From: Ascarosepion bandense
Taxonomy: Eukaryota > Mollusca > Cephalopoda > Sepiida > Sepiidae
Assembly: GCA_037127315.1 (NCBI GenBank)
Contig: JBBBDQ010000403.1
Location: 1,438,001 to 1,502,000 of the forward strand
Reading direction: 5' to 3'
Length of the DNA: 64,000 nucleotides
Of this stretch, positions 34,729 through 47,243 are shown piece by piece. Under the pieces are notes generated by a model. That model did not search any database. It saw nothing but the letters and a program-made list of their open reading frames with translations, and was not told where the DNA came from. How positions within the stretch are numbered: position 1 is the first letter of the stretch; every line of letters starts with the position of its first letter. The position numbers and the translations under genes were made by a program.

Positions 34729-36010
34729 TGTTGTGGAGTAATTTACTCCCTGGTAACACAAATGGTCTAGTCTAGACATTTATAGAATTCCAGTGAGTTT
34801 TACAAAAAAGACTATTGGAGTCTGTTTTCAGTGTATTTCTTACAGATGTCATAGCAAGTTCCTAAGCAAGACTAATATTATAACTGCTAGAAAATGAGTT
34901 ATAAACGTGGTGCATAATAACCCATTATCAAGTCCAGAGGAATTTTTTGCTGAGTTAAATGGTGCAAAAATTTCTTTTGAAGCCAAATTTTTCTGATGTG
35001 TATTTACAAATATAGGTTGAAGATGAATGTGCAGAATTAACAGCTATAAATACACAGAAGGGATTGTATAAGTTTAACCAACTTCATTTTGGTACAAAGG
35101 TGACTCCAGCTATATTTCAACAAGCTATGAATACAATGCTTGCAGTTGTTTATCTGAATGATATATTAAGTAAAAGTGTATGTAAAGAACAGCATATCAG
35201 GCATGTGAAAAGTTTTTGAAAAATATGAAAGTGTGAATTCAAACTCAGGAAAAGTGTGAATTGTTTTTACCTAAAATTAAGTAAATAATTTTTTTTTTTT
35301 TGCGAGAGTTTACTGTATACAGCCAAATTCCAGTACATCATTAGGTGTGTCATTGACAGAATTAATGTTTGTAAGAAAAATTAGAGTTCAACAAGTTGTT
35401 ACCAAATCAAAAAACAATGAAAATGGATGACAAAAAGGACATTAAATTTTTCAAGATTAGCAAAAAATATTTTTTCAGAATGTATAAAGATGGAAAAGAA
35501 ATGTGGGAAACATAATATCACAAATCAGAAAGATGATTTACATAGTAAAAAGAAAAAAAATGGGAACTTAAGATATTATAATCAGCTAAAGAAAGACCTG
35601 AAAGAATGTAACAACCCATGAAAGTAATGTATGATGCGCTACACCCCAAGAATTACTTGAACATACAAGTACAATTTCCCAGAAAAGGAAACGTACAGAA
35701 AAACTAGAGGTTGATCCAAAATGGAAAAAATACAAAGTACATTGGCAAACTCATCAGAAAGTGCAGGGGGGTGATACTAATTAATAACAAAATAAAATAT
35801 ATATTATTAAAAGAAATCTCAAAAGAGAGGATATTATGGAGTAAATAACACAACTCTGGGACACAAATGAACTAGTCTAGATGCTTAAATAAAGGAATCC
35901 AATGAGCCTAAAAAAAAAATTCATTGGTGTCAGTCTTCAGAGTATTTCTTAAAGATGTCATGGTGAGTGCCTAAGCAAAACTAATACTATAACTGATAGA
36001 AATGAGTTTA
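34729..36010 (+). mobile_element. Miniature, internally deleted gypsy element with short LTRs
   Basis: Direct repeats at 34,729-34,910 and 35,832-36,010 (shared TAGTCTAGA, GTATTTCTTA, AAGATGTCAT and CCTAAGCAA) form short LTRs of about 180 bases. The second starts after the purine run AAAAGAGAGGA and carries AATAAAGG. Between them, 35,009-35,300 encodes a gypsy reverse transcriptase piece: AINTQKGLYKFNQLHFGTKV, TPAIFQQAMNTML and YLNDILSKS, where the catalytic D-D pair reads N-D. Gag, protease, RNase H and integrase are absent. Confidence 0.7.
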
Positions 36011-36227
36011 TAGATATATAATCATTTGCAGACAAGCCTGTTTCGCTGTATCACTGCTCTTTAGTACAGCTAGATTGTTTGTTTCAAGCCAGGATTGAAA
36101 TCTGATGGATTTGTCATCAGACATATCTTTCCACTGCATTATCGGCCTATGGCAGAGAAAGGCAGCTCTCATAGCAGGTTATTCACAGGATATAAACAAA
36201 CTAGTGAATGTATAAATAATCATCTAC

Positions 36228-37004
36228 AGACAAGATAAAATAAAGAACAAATTGGAAATGTTTATCAATCTAACATTTTTTACTTTTATTAAACCTTTGT
36301 CAGAGATTGAGGAAAAACAACAAACAAAAAGAGAAATTCTGGTATTTTCAATGTTGTGTGGTTTGATTTTTATTGGTCACTTATGTATCACATGCATTAT
36401 TATAACTGTAGATAATTCTATATGAATGTAAATTTGTAAAAATTCTAATTTGCCTAATGTAGGCACCGGGTAGCAACAAAAATGACCATAACTTTGATTT
36501 TACTAATTTTTTAAAAAAGAACATAATTCTTTAATGAAAAATGCTTTGAAAACTTAATAGCATCATTACTAACTATAAACACACATATAAAACATATTAC
36601 GTTGTCAACCATTATTGAATCCATTCTTAAAGAATCTAACTTGTGTCTATCAAATACAGACAGTATGTACATAAAATCAATATCTACACAGGATAAAACA
36701 GACAGGTCTGTGGAACATACACAACTGACCAATGAGAATCAATCTTCACAAAAGTAAAAAGATCAGAACTACTAAACATATACAATTACCATCCAACACC
36801 TGCATAGACAAATTAAAATTTTTGCTAACTTGCTTACATATAGAATTATCTACAGTTATAATGCATGTGATACATGACTGACCAATGAAAATTTAACCCC
36901 ACAGAATTCTTTTTGTTTTTTTTTCTCAGTCTCTGACAAAGCTTTAATAAAAGTGAAATATATTAGATTGATAAAATGTTTTCTATTTGCTCTTTATTTT
37001 ATCA
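36228..37004. repeat. Tail-to-tail inverted repeat pair in GPD2 intron 1
   Basis: 36,228-36,474 matches the reverse complement of 36,791-37,004 with indels (shared ACTTTTATTAAA, TTTGTCAGAGA, GTATCACATGCATTAT, AACTGTAGATAATTCTATAT). The unpaired spacer is about 315 bases. It looks like two copies of the UTR of one retroelement in opposite orientation. Confidence 0.85.
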
Positions 37005-37254
37005 TCCTGTTGGATTCCAATCCATATTTGATCTGCCAGCCCAAGAGTTGCTAGCACTCCAGACAAGCTGAACTTTGGTACTATTACAAGTATAATTTAA
37101 AAAAAATTTCACAAAAAGAAAAACTGAAAATGTAGAATGAGTTTATGACAATATACAACTTAATTCAAGCTAAAGAAGACATTCATTATCCTATCTAAAT
37201 TATTTTTGTAGCCTTTAAATCTTTTCCTAGCACTTTTTACACCTATCTTCTTTA

Positions 37255-37345
37255 CAAGATCATTTTCTGTTGACAAAATAGCCAAAGAATTTAATCTTTC
37301 TTGAGTTATGAATGACTGCATGTATGATTCTAAGTACGTGACATT
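37255..37345 (-). mobile_element. Possible hAT-type transposase C-terminal fragment
   Basis: The minus strand reads QERLNSLAILSTENDLVKKI, resembling the C-terminal dimerisation segment of hAT or ZMYM1-like proteins. It is short and ends before GPD2 exon 2. The downstream GC-richer part (37,345-37,400) may belong to the same relic. Confidence 0.35.
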
Positions 37346-37467
37346 GGCAGTATGACGTCACCCTCGGCCTTGATGTTGCCCCAGACGATTGCCAATACCT
37401 TGAGCTATCCCTTCATATATATAATCTCCAACAATATTTTGCAAATTGTGTTTTGTAATTTTCACAG

Positions 37468-37630
37468 GTTACTTCCAAGATTTCTGCTGCTGAGTTCACT
37501 CCTAAACTTTCAAATGTATTGCCCCCACGGTCAGAAATTTTAAAGTCCTTAAAGTCAGAAGAATTTGATGTTTTGGTTATTGGTGGTGGAGCTACAGGCA
37601 GTGGTGTAGCTTTGGATTCAGTTAGTCGAG
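37468..37630 (+). CDS. GPD2: GPD2 coding exon 2 (residues 35-88, FAD-binding motif)
   Basis: The acceptor TTTTCACAG precedes GTTACTTCC. The exon encodes a linker with LPPRSEILKSLKSEEFDVLV and the Rossmann motif GGGATGSGVALD at residues 73-84, where the GxGxxG glycines are all present. It ends CGAG|GTTAGT in phase 1, splitting Gly89. Confidence 0.96.
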
Positions 37631-37664
37631 GTTAGTATTTGATTAGTTGTTTCCTATAGTATTT

Positions 37665-37697
<33 letters not shown>
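37665..37697. repeat. (TATC)n microsatellite
   Basis: Eight tandem tetranucleotides in GPD2 intron 2. Confidence 0.95.
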
Positions 37698-38924
37698 TTT
37701 GTTTGAACATTATGTATATATAGTAACATTCAGTATTAGAGAATGAAAATAAAAATTTGATTATGATAAAAATTACTTAAAATCCTTTTTTTTTTTTCTC
37801 AAGTTTGTGAAAATCATTATTTTCTCATTGTTCACATTATTACTCACATTATTTTTGGATCAGTTCTAGGTTAAAAAAACATCAAATTTTGTTACTGACC
37901 TATATGGTTACTGATATTGTTTGAGATATTGAAGAGAAAAATATGTATGCCACAACACAAGTTGAATTTTGAACAAAGAAAAGTTATATTTACTCAATTG
38001 AACAATCCTAAGTTGCGCTGCTTTATTGAGTGAATGTCAACTTGTCAAGCAAATAGTTGTAAATTTGAATTAATCACTCAAAATTTAAGTGTCAGTTTAT
38101 ACACCAATAAAAATGATAAATAAAATTACTAGTGTTATTTAAGCAATATCTTTTTTTTTTTTTTTTTTTTTTTTGCTAAATTTCAATTGTTACTAGCAGA
38201 GATCATTTTTTATTATTTATTTCCATTAAAACTGAAATTAGACAAATCTTAAGCAGCAGATTTAAGTGAATATTAATAGACTTTTGTTCACAGTCAGTGT
38301 AACTGTTGGGACTATTTGAATAAAAGTTTTACATAAATTTTAATAATATTTTAGATAAGGTAGGATTAATTATAAATTTCCTTCTTTGAAATTTACCTGA
38401 TAAAATCCTAAAGGTTATTTTGTTCTTTTACTCCTATTTCATTTTATCATATTTTACTGTTTATTAATTTAAATTAGCACTAAATTGAGATTGAAAATTA
38501 AACCCTGACTATATAGCTGAAACACCAAGTATTGCTCTGAGATGATAGATAAACTAAAAGACAAATTTAACTCTCGTTCTTGCACATGTAATGGTTTACA
38601 ATAGGTTCACATATAATGTTGTGACAATGCATGTTGGCAATTAGCTCATGAATAGAAGATTTCTGAAAGGATCTCATTTGTTAATCTCTTGTCATAAAGT
38701 TTAAAAGAAAGACTAGAATAGACATTCTTGCAAGCATATTTCTTATAGATGCTACCTCTGTCTCATTAATAGTTGTTGCATTTTCAGATTCATTTCCTGC
38801 AGCAAACATAACTGTTATGGGACAAAAATAGCATTTATTCAATATAAACCATTCTCTCTTTCTATTTTTGATCTTTTGTTAGAGTATTTGTGAATTTTGA
38901 CTATTTTTGTTATTACCTTTCCAG

Positions 38925-39049
38925 GGCTGAAAACCGCGTTAGTTGAAAAGTATGATTTTTCTTCTGGTACCAGCAGTAGGAGTACAAAACTGATTCATGG
39001 AGGTGTTCGTTATCTACAAAAAGCAGTATTCAATCTAGATTATGAACAG
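38925..39049 (+). CDS. GPD2: GPD2 coding exon 3 (residues 89-130)
   Basis: Acceptor CTTTCCAG. Encodes [20 protein letters not shown], then [20 protein letters not shown], among the most conserved parts of the family (FAD ribose and pyrophosphate contacts). Donor CAG|GTAAAG, phase 0. The following intron is the largest, 11,765 bases. Confidence 0.96.
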
Positions 39050-39544
39050 GTAAAGTGCATTCAGTTATATTTTAATATTCAAAATATTTAAATAATTTCT
39101 AATCATTTATGTCTTAACATTTTTAATACTCTGAACTAACATATTCCTATATTAAACATTTTACTACATTGTCACAGCAATCTAACTTACATAGTCAATT
39201 CCTTAATTGCTTTTAACTTTAGTTAAAACATAGAATTCATGCATGTATTTGTTTAATGTAAAACAAATAAGAATAATACTATTTATGCAAGCATCTCATC
39301 ATGTATTATAAAAGAAAATGTCTTTCTTGTCAAGCACACTGACTTTAACAAAACTTTTTATCTCCATGCTGATAGATATTTTAGTGTTTGTAAAAAAAAA
39401 TATAACCAAAGGATGTCTCCTCAAGCACTGAATACTATATTTATAGTAATAAGAACTAATGTTTAATTAAAAAGTACATTAATTACTTCGTTTACATTTT
39501 GGTTACAAAAATAAAGTTTTCAGATAGAGGCCAATGAAAGATGG

Positions 39545-39745
39545 GCATTTTTTAAATAGGGTAATAGACCTTCACTTTGTAGCTTGCCTGACTTGAAGCT
39601 GGTTTCTCAGATTAAACAGGGAATACAGGTTTCATAGCTATAAAAACATTTTCTTTAATATGACTTTTAATCTCTAGGCTGGAAGATATTAGTTTCACAT
39701 ATTTAAAAAACATGGTCTACTCACTCTATGTATCCATTAAACATA
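39545..39745 (+). mobile_element. SINE family 2, copy 1
   Basis: Shares with 46,310 and 56,550 the order: CTTGCCTGACTTGAAGCTGG-like head, GGGAATACAGGTTTCATAGC (B-box-like), a middle ending TTAGTTTCAC, and a tail ATGTATCCATTAAA. A short (AC)n follows at 39,768. Confidence 0.6.
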
Positions 39746-40149
39746 ATATTCACAGCAATAAGAAAAACGCACACACACACACAAAATCTCGCATTATTAT
39801 TCATTTTTCATTTTTCTATTTTTAAAAAACTACTAACTGGATTCATGGAAATATTTGTATTATTAATGTGCAAGATATTTCATAAAATATCAATAACTAA
39901 GATTACATGTTACTTTTACAATGTGCTAACTGTTTATGAATTATAGATTTTTCAAGCTGCTCATTATTATCTAGCTTACGGAAACTTCAAGAAACTTGTT
40001 CAAATTAAAAATTATAATTAGAGAACATGTGCAAACTATACAGAGGCCTGAACAAAAAATTAAATTAATGTTATAAAGACCATATTAATGTGAAATTTTC
40101 AGAAAATAGTTTTAGAAATTGTATATCCATTAATTTTTATAAATGATTG

Positions 40150-40960
40150 TATTTTTGAAAAAGGCTTCACAGCATCGAGAAGAACTTTCTAAGGTTCTGG
40201 TAAATTGCTGTCTGCCATTGTAAATCTTCATCAGAATACTCCACAAGTTACTAATCTGGTCACTTTATCAAAAGTTTGTGTCTTTAAAATGTATTATTTA
40301 GTTATTCATTGGTTTCCTACAGGGAAAATAAGGGAGCATTGTTGTACATGAAAATCATCTTTCTGAAAAAATTTTTTCTTCTTGAGCCATAGCACTGTGT
40401 GTGCCTTAAAAAAAATCAATGTATATCTAGTTGTCATAACAACATCCAGAACTCATCATGAGTCCACCACTTTGCTTATATTCCTTCCTCAAAACTTTAC
40501 ATCTTCTCAACATTGTAAATATTTCAACTTGTGAGGGTGGTTTCTTCCAGTAGCTACCCAGCTATTGAACCACTTGTTTGGCCCATCAAGGCTATCTTGG
40601 TATTTATTTGATGAAAAGAATAGTTGAAAAATTGGGCTTTAAATGACCATTTTATTTCATTTTCTTTATGGATGTCTTTTGAAGAACATTGAGCATTTGT
40701 TTTAAAATGTTTTATCACTTGACACAACTTTTCAACAATTCCTGATTGCCACGAAAATGATTTTTTTTTTTTTTAAGGAAAAAAAGGTCAGGATCAGCTA
40801 AACAGACTCTGCAACTTGCCCTTATCAGATCTGCATCAGTTGTCTAGAATTTTCAGTGAATTTCTTTATAGTTTGGTATTATTTGCCAATTATATTTTTC
40901 ATCCCTAAACTTATTAAATGTTTTTCTTTATTTCCCAATTCAGCCGTCTGACTCATTTTG
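40150..40960 (-). mobile_element. Possible decayed transposase-like sequence
   Basis: Minus-strand frames contain MIFMYNNAPLFS, loosely like the D-N-A-P block of pogo/Tigger DDE transposases, among many stops. The assignment is weak. The surrounding intron 3 sequence has no other feature I can name. Confidence 0.25.
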
Positions 40961-41130
40961 AAGCTTCAAATTTAGAACTGGGCTATTAATTTGAGACTTT
41001 GAAATTCAGAACACTCATTTTCTGTCATCATTCACCAAATATACCTTTACAGTCTTTTCCAATAAATATTTTTTATATATATGACATCAACTGTGTGTGT
41101 GTGTGTGCATAAAATAATGTGATAAAAATA

Positions 41131-41375
41131 TAGTTTGCTATATTCATGAGTAAAATGCTCAATATCAGAGATAGTGTATGTAAATATAAAAGTGGACATT
41201 GTGGTGAACACATGGTAGTGACAGTTTTTCATGCTTAAACATAATCTTCAGGCCTGAAGATTGCATTTAAGCATCAGACAGTCACCACTTGGTGTTGGCA
41301 CTCTTATATTTACATGTGCTCTATACCTGATTTTGAGCACTTTTACCAAATGAATATACCATACCTTATTTTGTA
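41131..41375. repeat. Long palindrome (fold-back) with perfect centre
   Basis: The arms are about 120 bases each. The centre AATCTTCAGGCCTGAAGATT (41,243-41,262) is a perfect 20-base palindrome, and the outer parts pair with about one mismatch in six (ATGTAAATATAAAAGTG against CACTCTTATATTTACAT). There is no spacer. It may be a MITE-like foldback or an inverted duplication. Confidence 0.9.
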
Positions 41376-41457
41376 AAGTCACACATACTAGAAATAATGC
41401 CTTTGAAGAATACTGTCAGACCTTTTACTTTTCTGCCTTGAATGTTTATTATGTACC

Positions 41458-41500
41458 CATATATATATATATATATATATTATTATTATTATTATTATTT
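41458..41500. repeat. (TA)n-(ATT)n microsatellite
   Basis: TA dinucleotides followed by ATT trinucleotides in intron 3. Confidence 0.95.
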
Positions 41501-43029
41501 TAACAAGGTCTCATGATCCCAGCAGCATGATTCCTCTAATTACATCCAAACAAAGTTGACTATGTTTGTTTTCTGGCCATCCGTGTCCAAACTTAAATGT
41601 CAACAGCAACATTTATTCGTATATGACCCCTTAATACTATAATCTGGCCAAACAACTAAATATTTGTATTCCTTCTTGGTAGGCTAGGGATGTTTTCTGT
41701 TTAACAGAATAACAGACTGAATACTGTATGAAGCAAGATTGATTGCCTACATCATCATTGTTAATCACATATTTGCAAGAGCCAAAGTAATAATACAGAT
41801 GTCTTTATCCATTCAAATATTAAGTCTAAAGAGGAAGTTGTCTTTAAAATAACACAGAAAATAGACACTGAATAATCCTCAAAATGAAGTTTATATAAAA
41901 GAATCAGTAGCCAGTGCACAGGAGAAAGAACAGCTGATAGGAAGCGAGGCTATTTTCTTATGCTACCCAATTTGTATAGCAAACAAAAAGGCCTTTATTG
42001 CCTGGCACTATTAGTCTTGATCCAAAAATAACTTGTGGTAGTTCAGTAAGACAATCAAAGTAGTTCATATTGTACTACATATTATTGGTAAACATGGATA
42101 AATGTTTTCACAATAAGACATGTAAAAAAAAAAAAAAATGGGTTTAAAAACAAAATGTTTTTACATTTCTTTATAAATTGGTAAATGATAAATATTGCAT
42201 TGTATTAGTTCTAATTGTATTTGTTTTTAGAATGTTGCAAATATAAACTTGTTCTTGTAAATAAACAATCTAATAGTGTTTAATATTTTTGTTCAAAATT
42301 TTCAAGAACAGAAAGAAATGTATAAATTCACTTTCATTATGTATTTAGGTTTTATTCTAGTCATTGCATTTTAAAACAATATATATTGCTGAGGAGTGAA
42401 GATAGTTAAAGAAGCAGTGTCATGGGATCCCCCCCCCCCCCATCCCTGTATGTTTGGGTATGAGAAAGTATTAAGAGCATTGTTTATCATGGAAGACTAA
42501 ATCACTTTGACAGACTAATCAGTTAATTCATACGTACGTTTTGGGTGTAAAATTTATTGTTTTCCCCCCATTAAAGATACGCCAGTGGCATTTTGGTATG
42601 TTGAATAGATAAGCTGGGTTACTCAACATCAAAAGTTTAAAAGATATCTTTTACTCACTGGAAGTTGCTATTATAAACATCCAGAGTACTGTAAAGATTT
42701 TGGTCTGACCAAAAAGGGATTAAAAAAAAATAAATCTGAAGTTGAGTCCTTTGGTCAGATTTTAGAAGTTGGCTAAGCTGATAACTTTTCAACGTCCCCT
42801 TTGTACAACTTCTCTCACATTAAATCATCTGTGTGTGTATATATAAATTCCTTCTTTCCTCTTATAGTTTTTGTTTTCAAAAATATTTGATTTTTTTTTC
42901 TGTATCATATTATGACGTAGGTAATTGTGGTTCTCCCCAACTTCCTGTCCTTTACAGCCCTTAGTAAAGTTTGTCTTTTTGCTATCTCTTAATACTTGTT
43001 TTACCAACCATTTACATAAACTTATTAGA

Positions 43030-43590
43030 TAGGTTATGTGCTGCTTTCATCTGTCTCTCTTGCTTTCAATATCTCTTGTGAGTGTCAAATTATCCAAACC
43101 CTCTTTCCTCAAGATGTGCCCCAGAAATTTCAATTGTTTATTTCTTTTTGTTTTGTGCTATGTATAAATGTACTTTTTGTTTCCATTTTCTCTAAAACTT
43201 TGTTGTCACAAGTCTCTTCATCTGTGATGAGATGGTCCAGTATTGTAATATTGGTACTCCTATGTGATATAGGAGTACCAATATTACATAATAGTTCAGT
43301 TATCTTATCTTTGTTTCTAACAAAGCTTTCTTTTTAATATGTTACTTAACTTTTAAAGGCATCTTTCTTTATCTCAATGTGCCTTTGGATTTCAATATTG
43401 CATTTTTCATCCTTTGTTAAAACATTTTCTAGATATTTCAATTTTTCACTTGTGTACCTTTGGTATCTCCAGTTTGTAATTGTGTGATGGGCTGTGTCTT
43501 TTGCTGACAACAATACATTCTGTCTTACTATTTTAGTCCTTTCTTGCTGCTTTCATTTATTACCTTCTGTAGAATTTTTTACCTTTTTAA
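43030..43590 (-). mobile_element. LINE family B fragment with an internal perfect hairpin
   Basis: The minus strand reads LRKEGLDNLTLTRDIESKRD, equivalent to RKEGLENLILIGQIKGRRD at 22,670, and further left YWTISSQMK, equivalent to the CWTISS block. It is strongly decayed. A 20-base hairpin with a 5-base loop lies at 43,244-43,288 within the frame. Confidence 0.7.
43244..43288. repeat. Perfect 20-base hairpin, 5-base loop
   Basis: Arm TGTAATATTGGTACTCCTAT (43,244-43,263) and its exact complement (43,269-43,288), loop GTGAT. Confidence 0.95.
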
Positions 43591-44214
43591 AATATACTAC
43601 TTATCACATTCTATTATATTTATTCTTGCATGTATTGTTTGTTCTGCTACACTATTAAATTGTTATTGCTTTCAAAAGGGAAATATATTTGAAACAAGGG
43701 CATATTGCAAATAAGATATTGATACAAAACCCCAAGATACTCACATATGATTAACATAAGTGAATGTGTTGGTTCAACATTGCTTTATATTCTGATGCTT
43801 TCAATGCTTTTTTTTATTTTTTAAATCCAACATTATTTTTTTTATTACATAATCCACAATAGAATACCCATAATGCATCATTGACCTGTATATATAAATA
43901 GTTGATCAAAAACACAATTTCAGTCACACCATATTATATTTTTCAGTCAGGGGAAACTGCTTTATACATTAGGTCACATGAAGCCATCTTGACAAAGAAA
44001 GGCTCGGTTATCCAATTTAAGAAATGCAGCTCTCTTATTGAGCTTTCAAAGTCTAACATTATTTTCATACCCAAAATGTAAACAGATTAATTTTAAAGAT
44101 ATTTATAGAATTTTTCTTAAACAATGAAGTTTACAAAATTAAAGTTAGCAGATAGATACTTTAAAAGGTCCTAATAATATATATGCATTTCTGAAATAGG
44201 GTAATTATGAATTT

Positions 44215-46280
44215 TTTTACTGTGATGATTTCTTGTGGTCTGACGGTAAGGCACCTTCTGTGTGCCATGTCCCTTCAGGATGTAGGCGATCATGGCCTTC
44301 TACATCTCCATATCCCTAGTGGCTATTACCACACCTTTGCCTGTTACCCCACCAAAATCCTGCTCTGCCATCCACTTGCTCAAGCCTGTCAAGTATGTTA
44401 TGTACTGCTTCACACTGTCTTGCTTTCCCTCTATCTGACCTGTGAGTATCAGATTCTCTAAGCCCTCCTTCCTCATATGTTTCAGGAACTTTAGCTGTCT
44501 TTTCTTGGTGTTCAGTGTTAGTTTCCTTTTCATTTTTATCCTCTCCAAAACCTCATCATTGCTGACATTCTCAGTCCATGGTATCCACATTATCCTTCTG
44601 TAGAACGTTTTGGTCACTTCAAGTCTCTCCTTCATCTTTGATACGATTGTCCAGCATTCATTTCCATATTGAGAAACAGACTTTCTTGTCTCTCAATATT
44701 CTACTCAGTTTCTAGAATGCATTCTTGGCCATGCCGATTCACCTTCTGATCTGTGTTACACTTTCTGTCTTCTGTTAGAACATTTCTTAAGTATTTAAAT
44801 TTCTGTACCTGCTTGATTTTAATATTCCCTGTTTGTTTTCTTTTAGTTTATTTGTAGTCCTTTCTTTCTGCTTTCTTCAGCTACCTTCTGTAGGAGGTCT
44901 TGTAGTTTACTTTCTGTGTATCATCTGCATATCTTACATTATTCAGATTGTTGCTGCCCATGATGAATCCTGGCATGACTTCTAGGGCTCTCAATATAGT
45001 CTCGCTGTACAAGTTGAATGGATCTAGTGAAAAGACACATCCTTGTCTTGCACCCCTTTCTATCTTTGCATATCTGCTGAATTTGTTTCTTGTCCATATG
45101 CAAGCAGTTTGCTGCCAGTAGAGGTTCTTGCTTACTTTAATGTCTTTCCCAAATATGTCTAGATTTCTGAGTATTTCTATCAAGTCTTTGTGGCCTACTT
45201 TTCGAATGCCTTTGCATAGTCTATAAGTCTGTATATGTCCTTCATTTGTATTGCGATTTGCAATAGCATTCTAAGCATAAATATTGTGTTCTTTGTTCCA
45301 GCGTCTTTGACAAATCTGCACTGTTATTCTCCTATCTCTGGCCTGATTCTGCTGCACAATCTATTTATCAGGATTCAGATGATGAGTTTTGTTATGTGAC
45401 TCATTAAGCTGATTGTTCGGTGGAGTTCATATTCGTTTGCACCTGGTTTCTTAGGCAGTGCTACGAAAATCGATCTGCTTAGGTCTTTCGGTATCTCACT
45501 ACTGTTATAAATTTCATTTATTTCTGTAATTTTCTCTATGCCAAAATCATCTAAGGCTGTCAGAATCTTTATTAGAAAGCCATCTGGTTCAGATGCTTTG
45601 TTTCTATTCAGTTAAGCTATTGCAGCTTCCACTTCAGATTTTAATATTTCTGGTCCATCAGTATCTCTCTGTATTGTCAGTTGCTCTCTCTTGTTGTGGA
45701 AGAGATCTTTTATATATTCTTCCCATTGCTGGAGTATGTTCCCTTTGTTTAATATGCGTGTTCCATCCTTGGATTTTATACATGCTGTTGAGGAGCATGT
45801 CCTTTGTCCTGTGAGTTTCCTTAATCTTTAATGCATGTCTCCTTTGTCATGCTCAATCTCTCTATTTCTGCCCATTTTTTATTGAGCCATATCTTGGCAT
45901 CATTTTCTGTTTCCCTTGCATTATATTGAGAATCTCTTCAGTCATCTACTTGTTTTTTCTTCTATGTTTGATTTCCTTTAGGATATCATTGTTTGCTGAT
46001 GTCGCTAACACTTTCTTTAGTATGTCCCATTTCGAGTTTCTGTTTTCATTTTGTTCCTCGTAGTTATTCTTCACACTGTCAGTGTATTATTCTTGCAGGT
46101 TGAGGTCATTCACTAATCTGTTGTATTGCAGTCTAGGTGCTGCACTGAGCTTCTTCAGTCTCAGAAGTTTCATCTTTAGTTTACATATGACTGGGATGTG
46201 GTCACTTCCACAGTTGGCACTTGGATAAATTTTGCATTGAACAACTGCATTCCTGAATCTCCTGTTTATGGTTATGTAAT
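44215..46280 (-). mobile_element. LINE family B, long 5'-truncated copy
   Basis: On the minus strand, starting near 46,280, the endonuclease end is visible (a residue run like NCGSDHIPVICKLK). Next come a linker, DYAKAFEK near 45,205, and a 100-codon frame with LDIFGKDIKVSKNLYWQQTA, KIERGARQGCVFS and NNVRYADDT (catalytic YADD). The C-terminal 111-codon frame follows, with IPWTENVSNDEVLERIKMKR and RKEGLENLILTGQIEGK. About 2.07 kb in correct order with several stops. A poly-T run lies beyond its 5' end at 46,281-46,303. It occupies GPD2 intron 3 antisense to the gene. Confidence 0.85.
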
Positions 46281-46309
46281 CATTTTTTTTTTTTTTTTTT
46301 TTTGTGTGT

Positions 46310-46500
46310 CACCTGCTGGGCTTTTCCATATCCATAAGTATCTTGGGGAAAGCATACTTAGCTTAAAAGTGGTTTCCCTGATTGAAAAAGAGAGTACAAA
46401 TTTGATTCCTAGCAGGAGCAGCTTTATTTATTTATTTATTTAAATTTTTTTTTTAGCAGGATTTGATCTCTAGCACATTAGTTTCACTGTTTAAAAGGCC
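46310..46500 (+). mobile_element. SINE family 2, copy 2
   Basis: Contains GAAAAAGAGAGTACAAATTTG followed by ATTCCTAGCAGG, with TTAGTTTCACTGTTTAAAAG near the end, matching 56,590-56,700. A TTTA repeat (46,423-46,443) interrupts it. Confidence 0.65.
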
Positions 46501-46502
46501 AT

Positions 46503-46645
46503 GGTTTTTACCGAATAAATTTACTCTTTAGTATTTCAAGATATTTTTGTGTAATTTTTGTAAATATATTTGCTAAAATGACATGTCAATGTTATTTACA
46601 TTTTTTTGTAATTTAGATGACAATTTATTCATCACCCTCTGTATA
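46503..46645 (+). mobile_element. IS630/Tc1-mariner element, copy 4 (right end only)
   Basis: GAATAAATTTACTCTTTAGT and ATTTAGATGACAATTTATTC match the right ends of copies 1 to 3, including the terminal repeat. Confidence 0.75.
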
Positions 46646-47188
46646 TATGTTTGTAGAAATTCTTTGATCAGCCACATGTTTTGTAATTGTTTTTATAGAG
46701 TTTATAGCTTTTGTTACAGACTGAGCCTGATAATCCTTTTGGCTGCAACTCCTCATAAAAATTATTTTAATTTTCAAGATATTATAATTTCTAAAGATTT
46801 TCATAAACGGAAATGATATCAATATGAAAAACTCATATTTATTTTGATTGTTGTTATAATAATGCTGGTTATAAACCTTTCTTTTTTTATTAATGTTGAA
46901 ATATTCTAATTTGGTTTGCAATAAATAGTAAAATAGTGGTATTTCTTAAAGAATATTTTTATTGACAAACAAAAGATAGCTATTCTAGTTTATTTAAAGA
47001 ATTTGTAGTAGATTTACTTTAAACTATGTAAATGTTGCTAAAATATATCCTTAGTAAAAATATTCAAGACTAGTCCAAGTGAGTTAGGCTCTGTTTGAAG
47101 TGGGGCCCCAAAATTTCATTAGTCTAGGGTACCTGATAGGTCATAATATGGCCATGGTTACAGACTATTGATACATGTATTTGTTTTG

Positions 47189-47190
<2 letters not shown>

Positions 47191-47236
<46 letters not shown>
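47191..47236. repeat. (TA)n microsatellite
   Basis: About 23 TA units in intron 3. The Tyr-Ile open frame across it is an artefact. Confidence 0.95.

Positions 47237-47243
<7 letters not shown>

Noticed and set aside
37353..37360. Perfect CRE-type TGACGTCA about 110 bases before GPD2 exon 2
   Set aside because: Lies in a probable transposon relic inside an intron, so more likely chance than a promoter element.
42432..42445. C homopolymer and similar C10 at 32,542
   Set aside because: Simple homopolymers; no G-quadruplex pattern or other structure around them.
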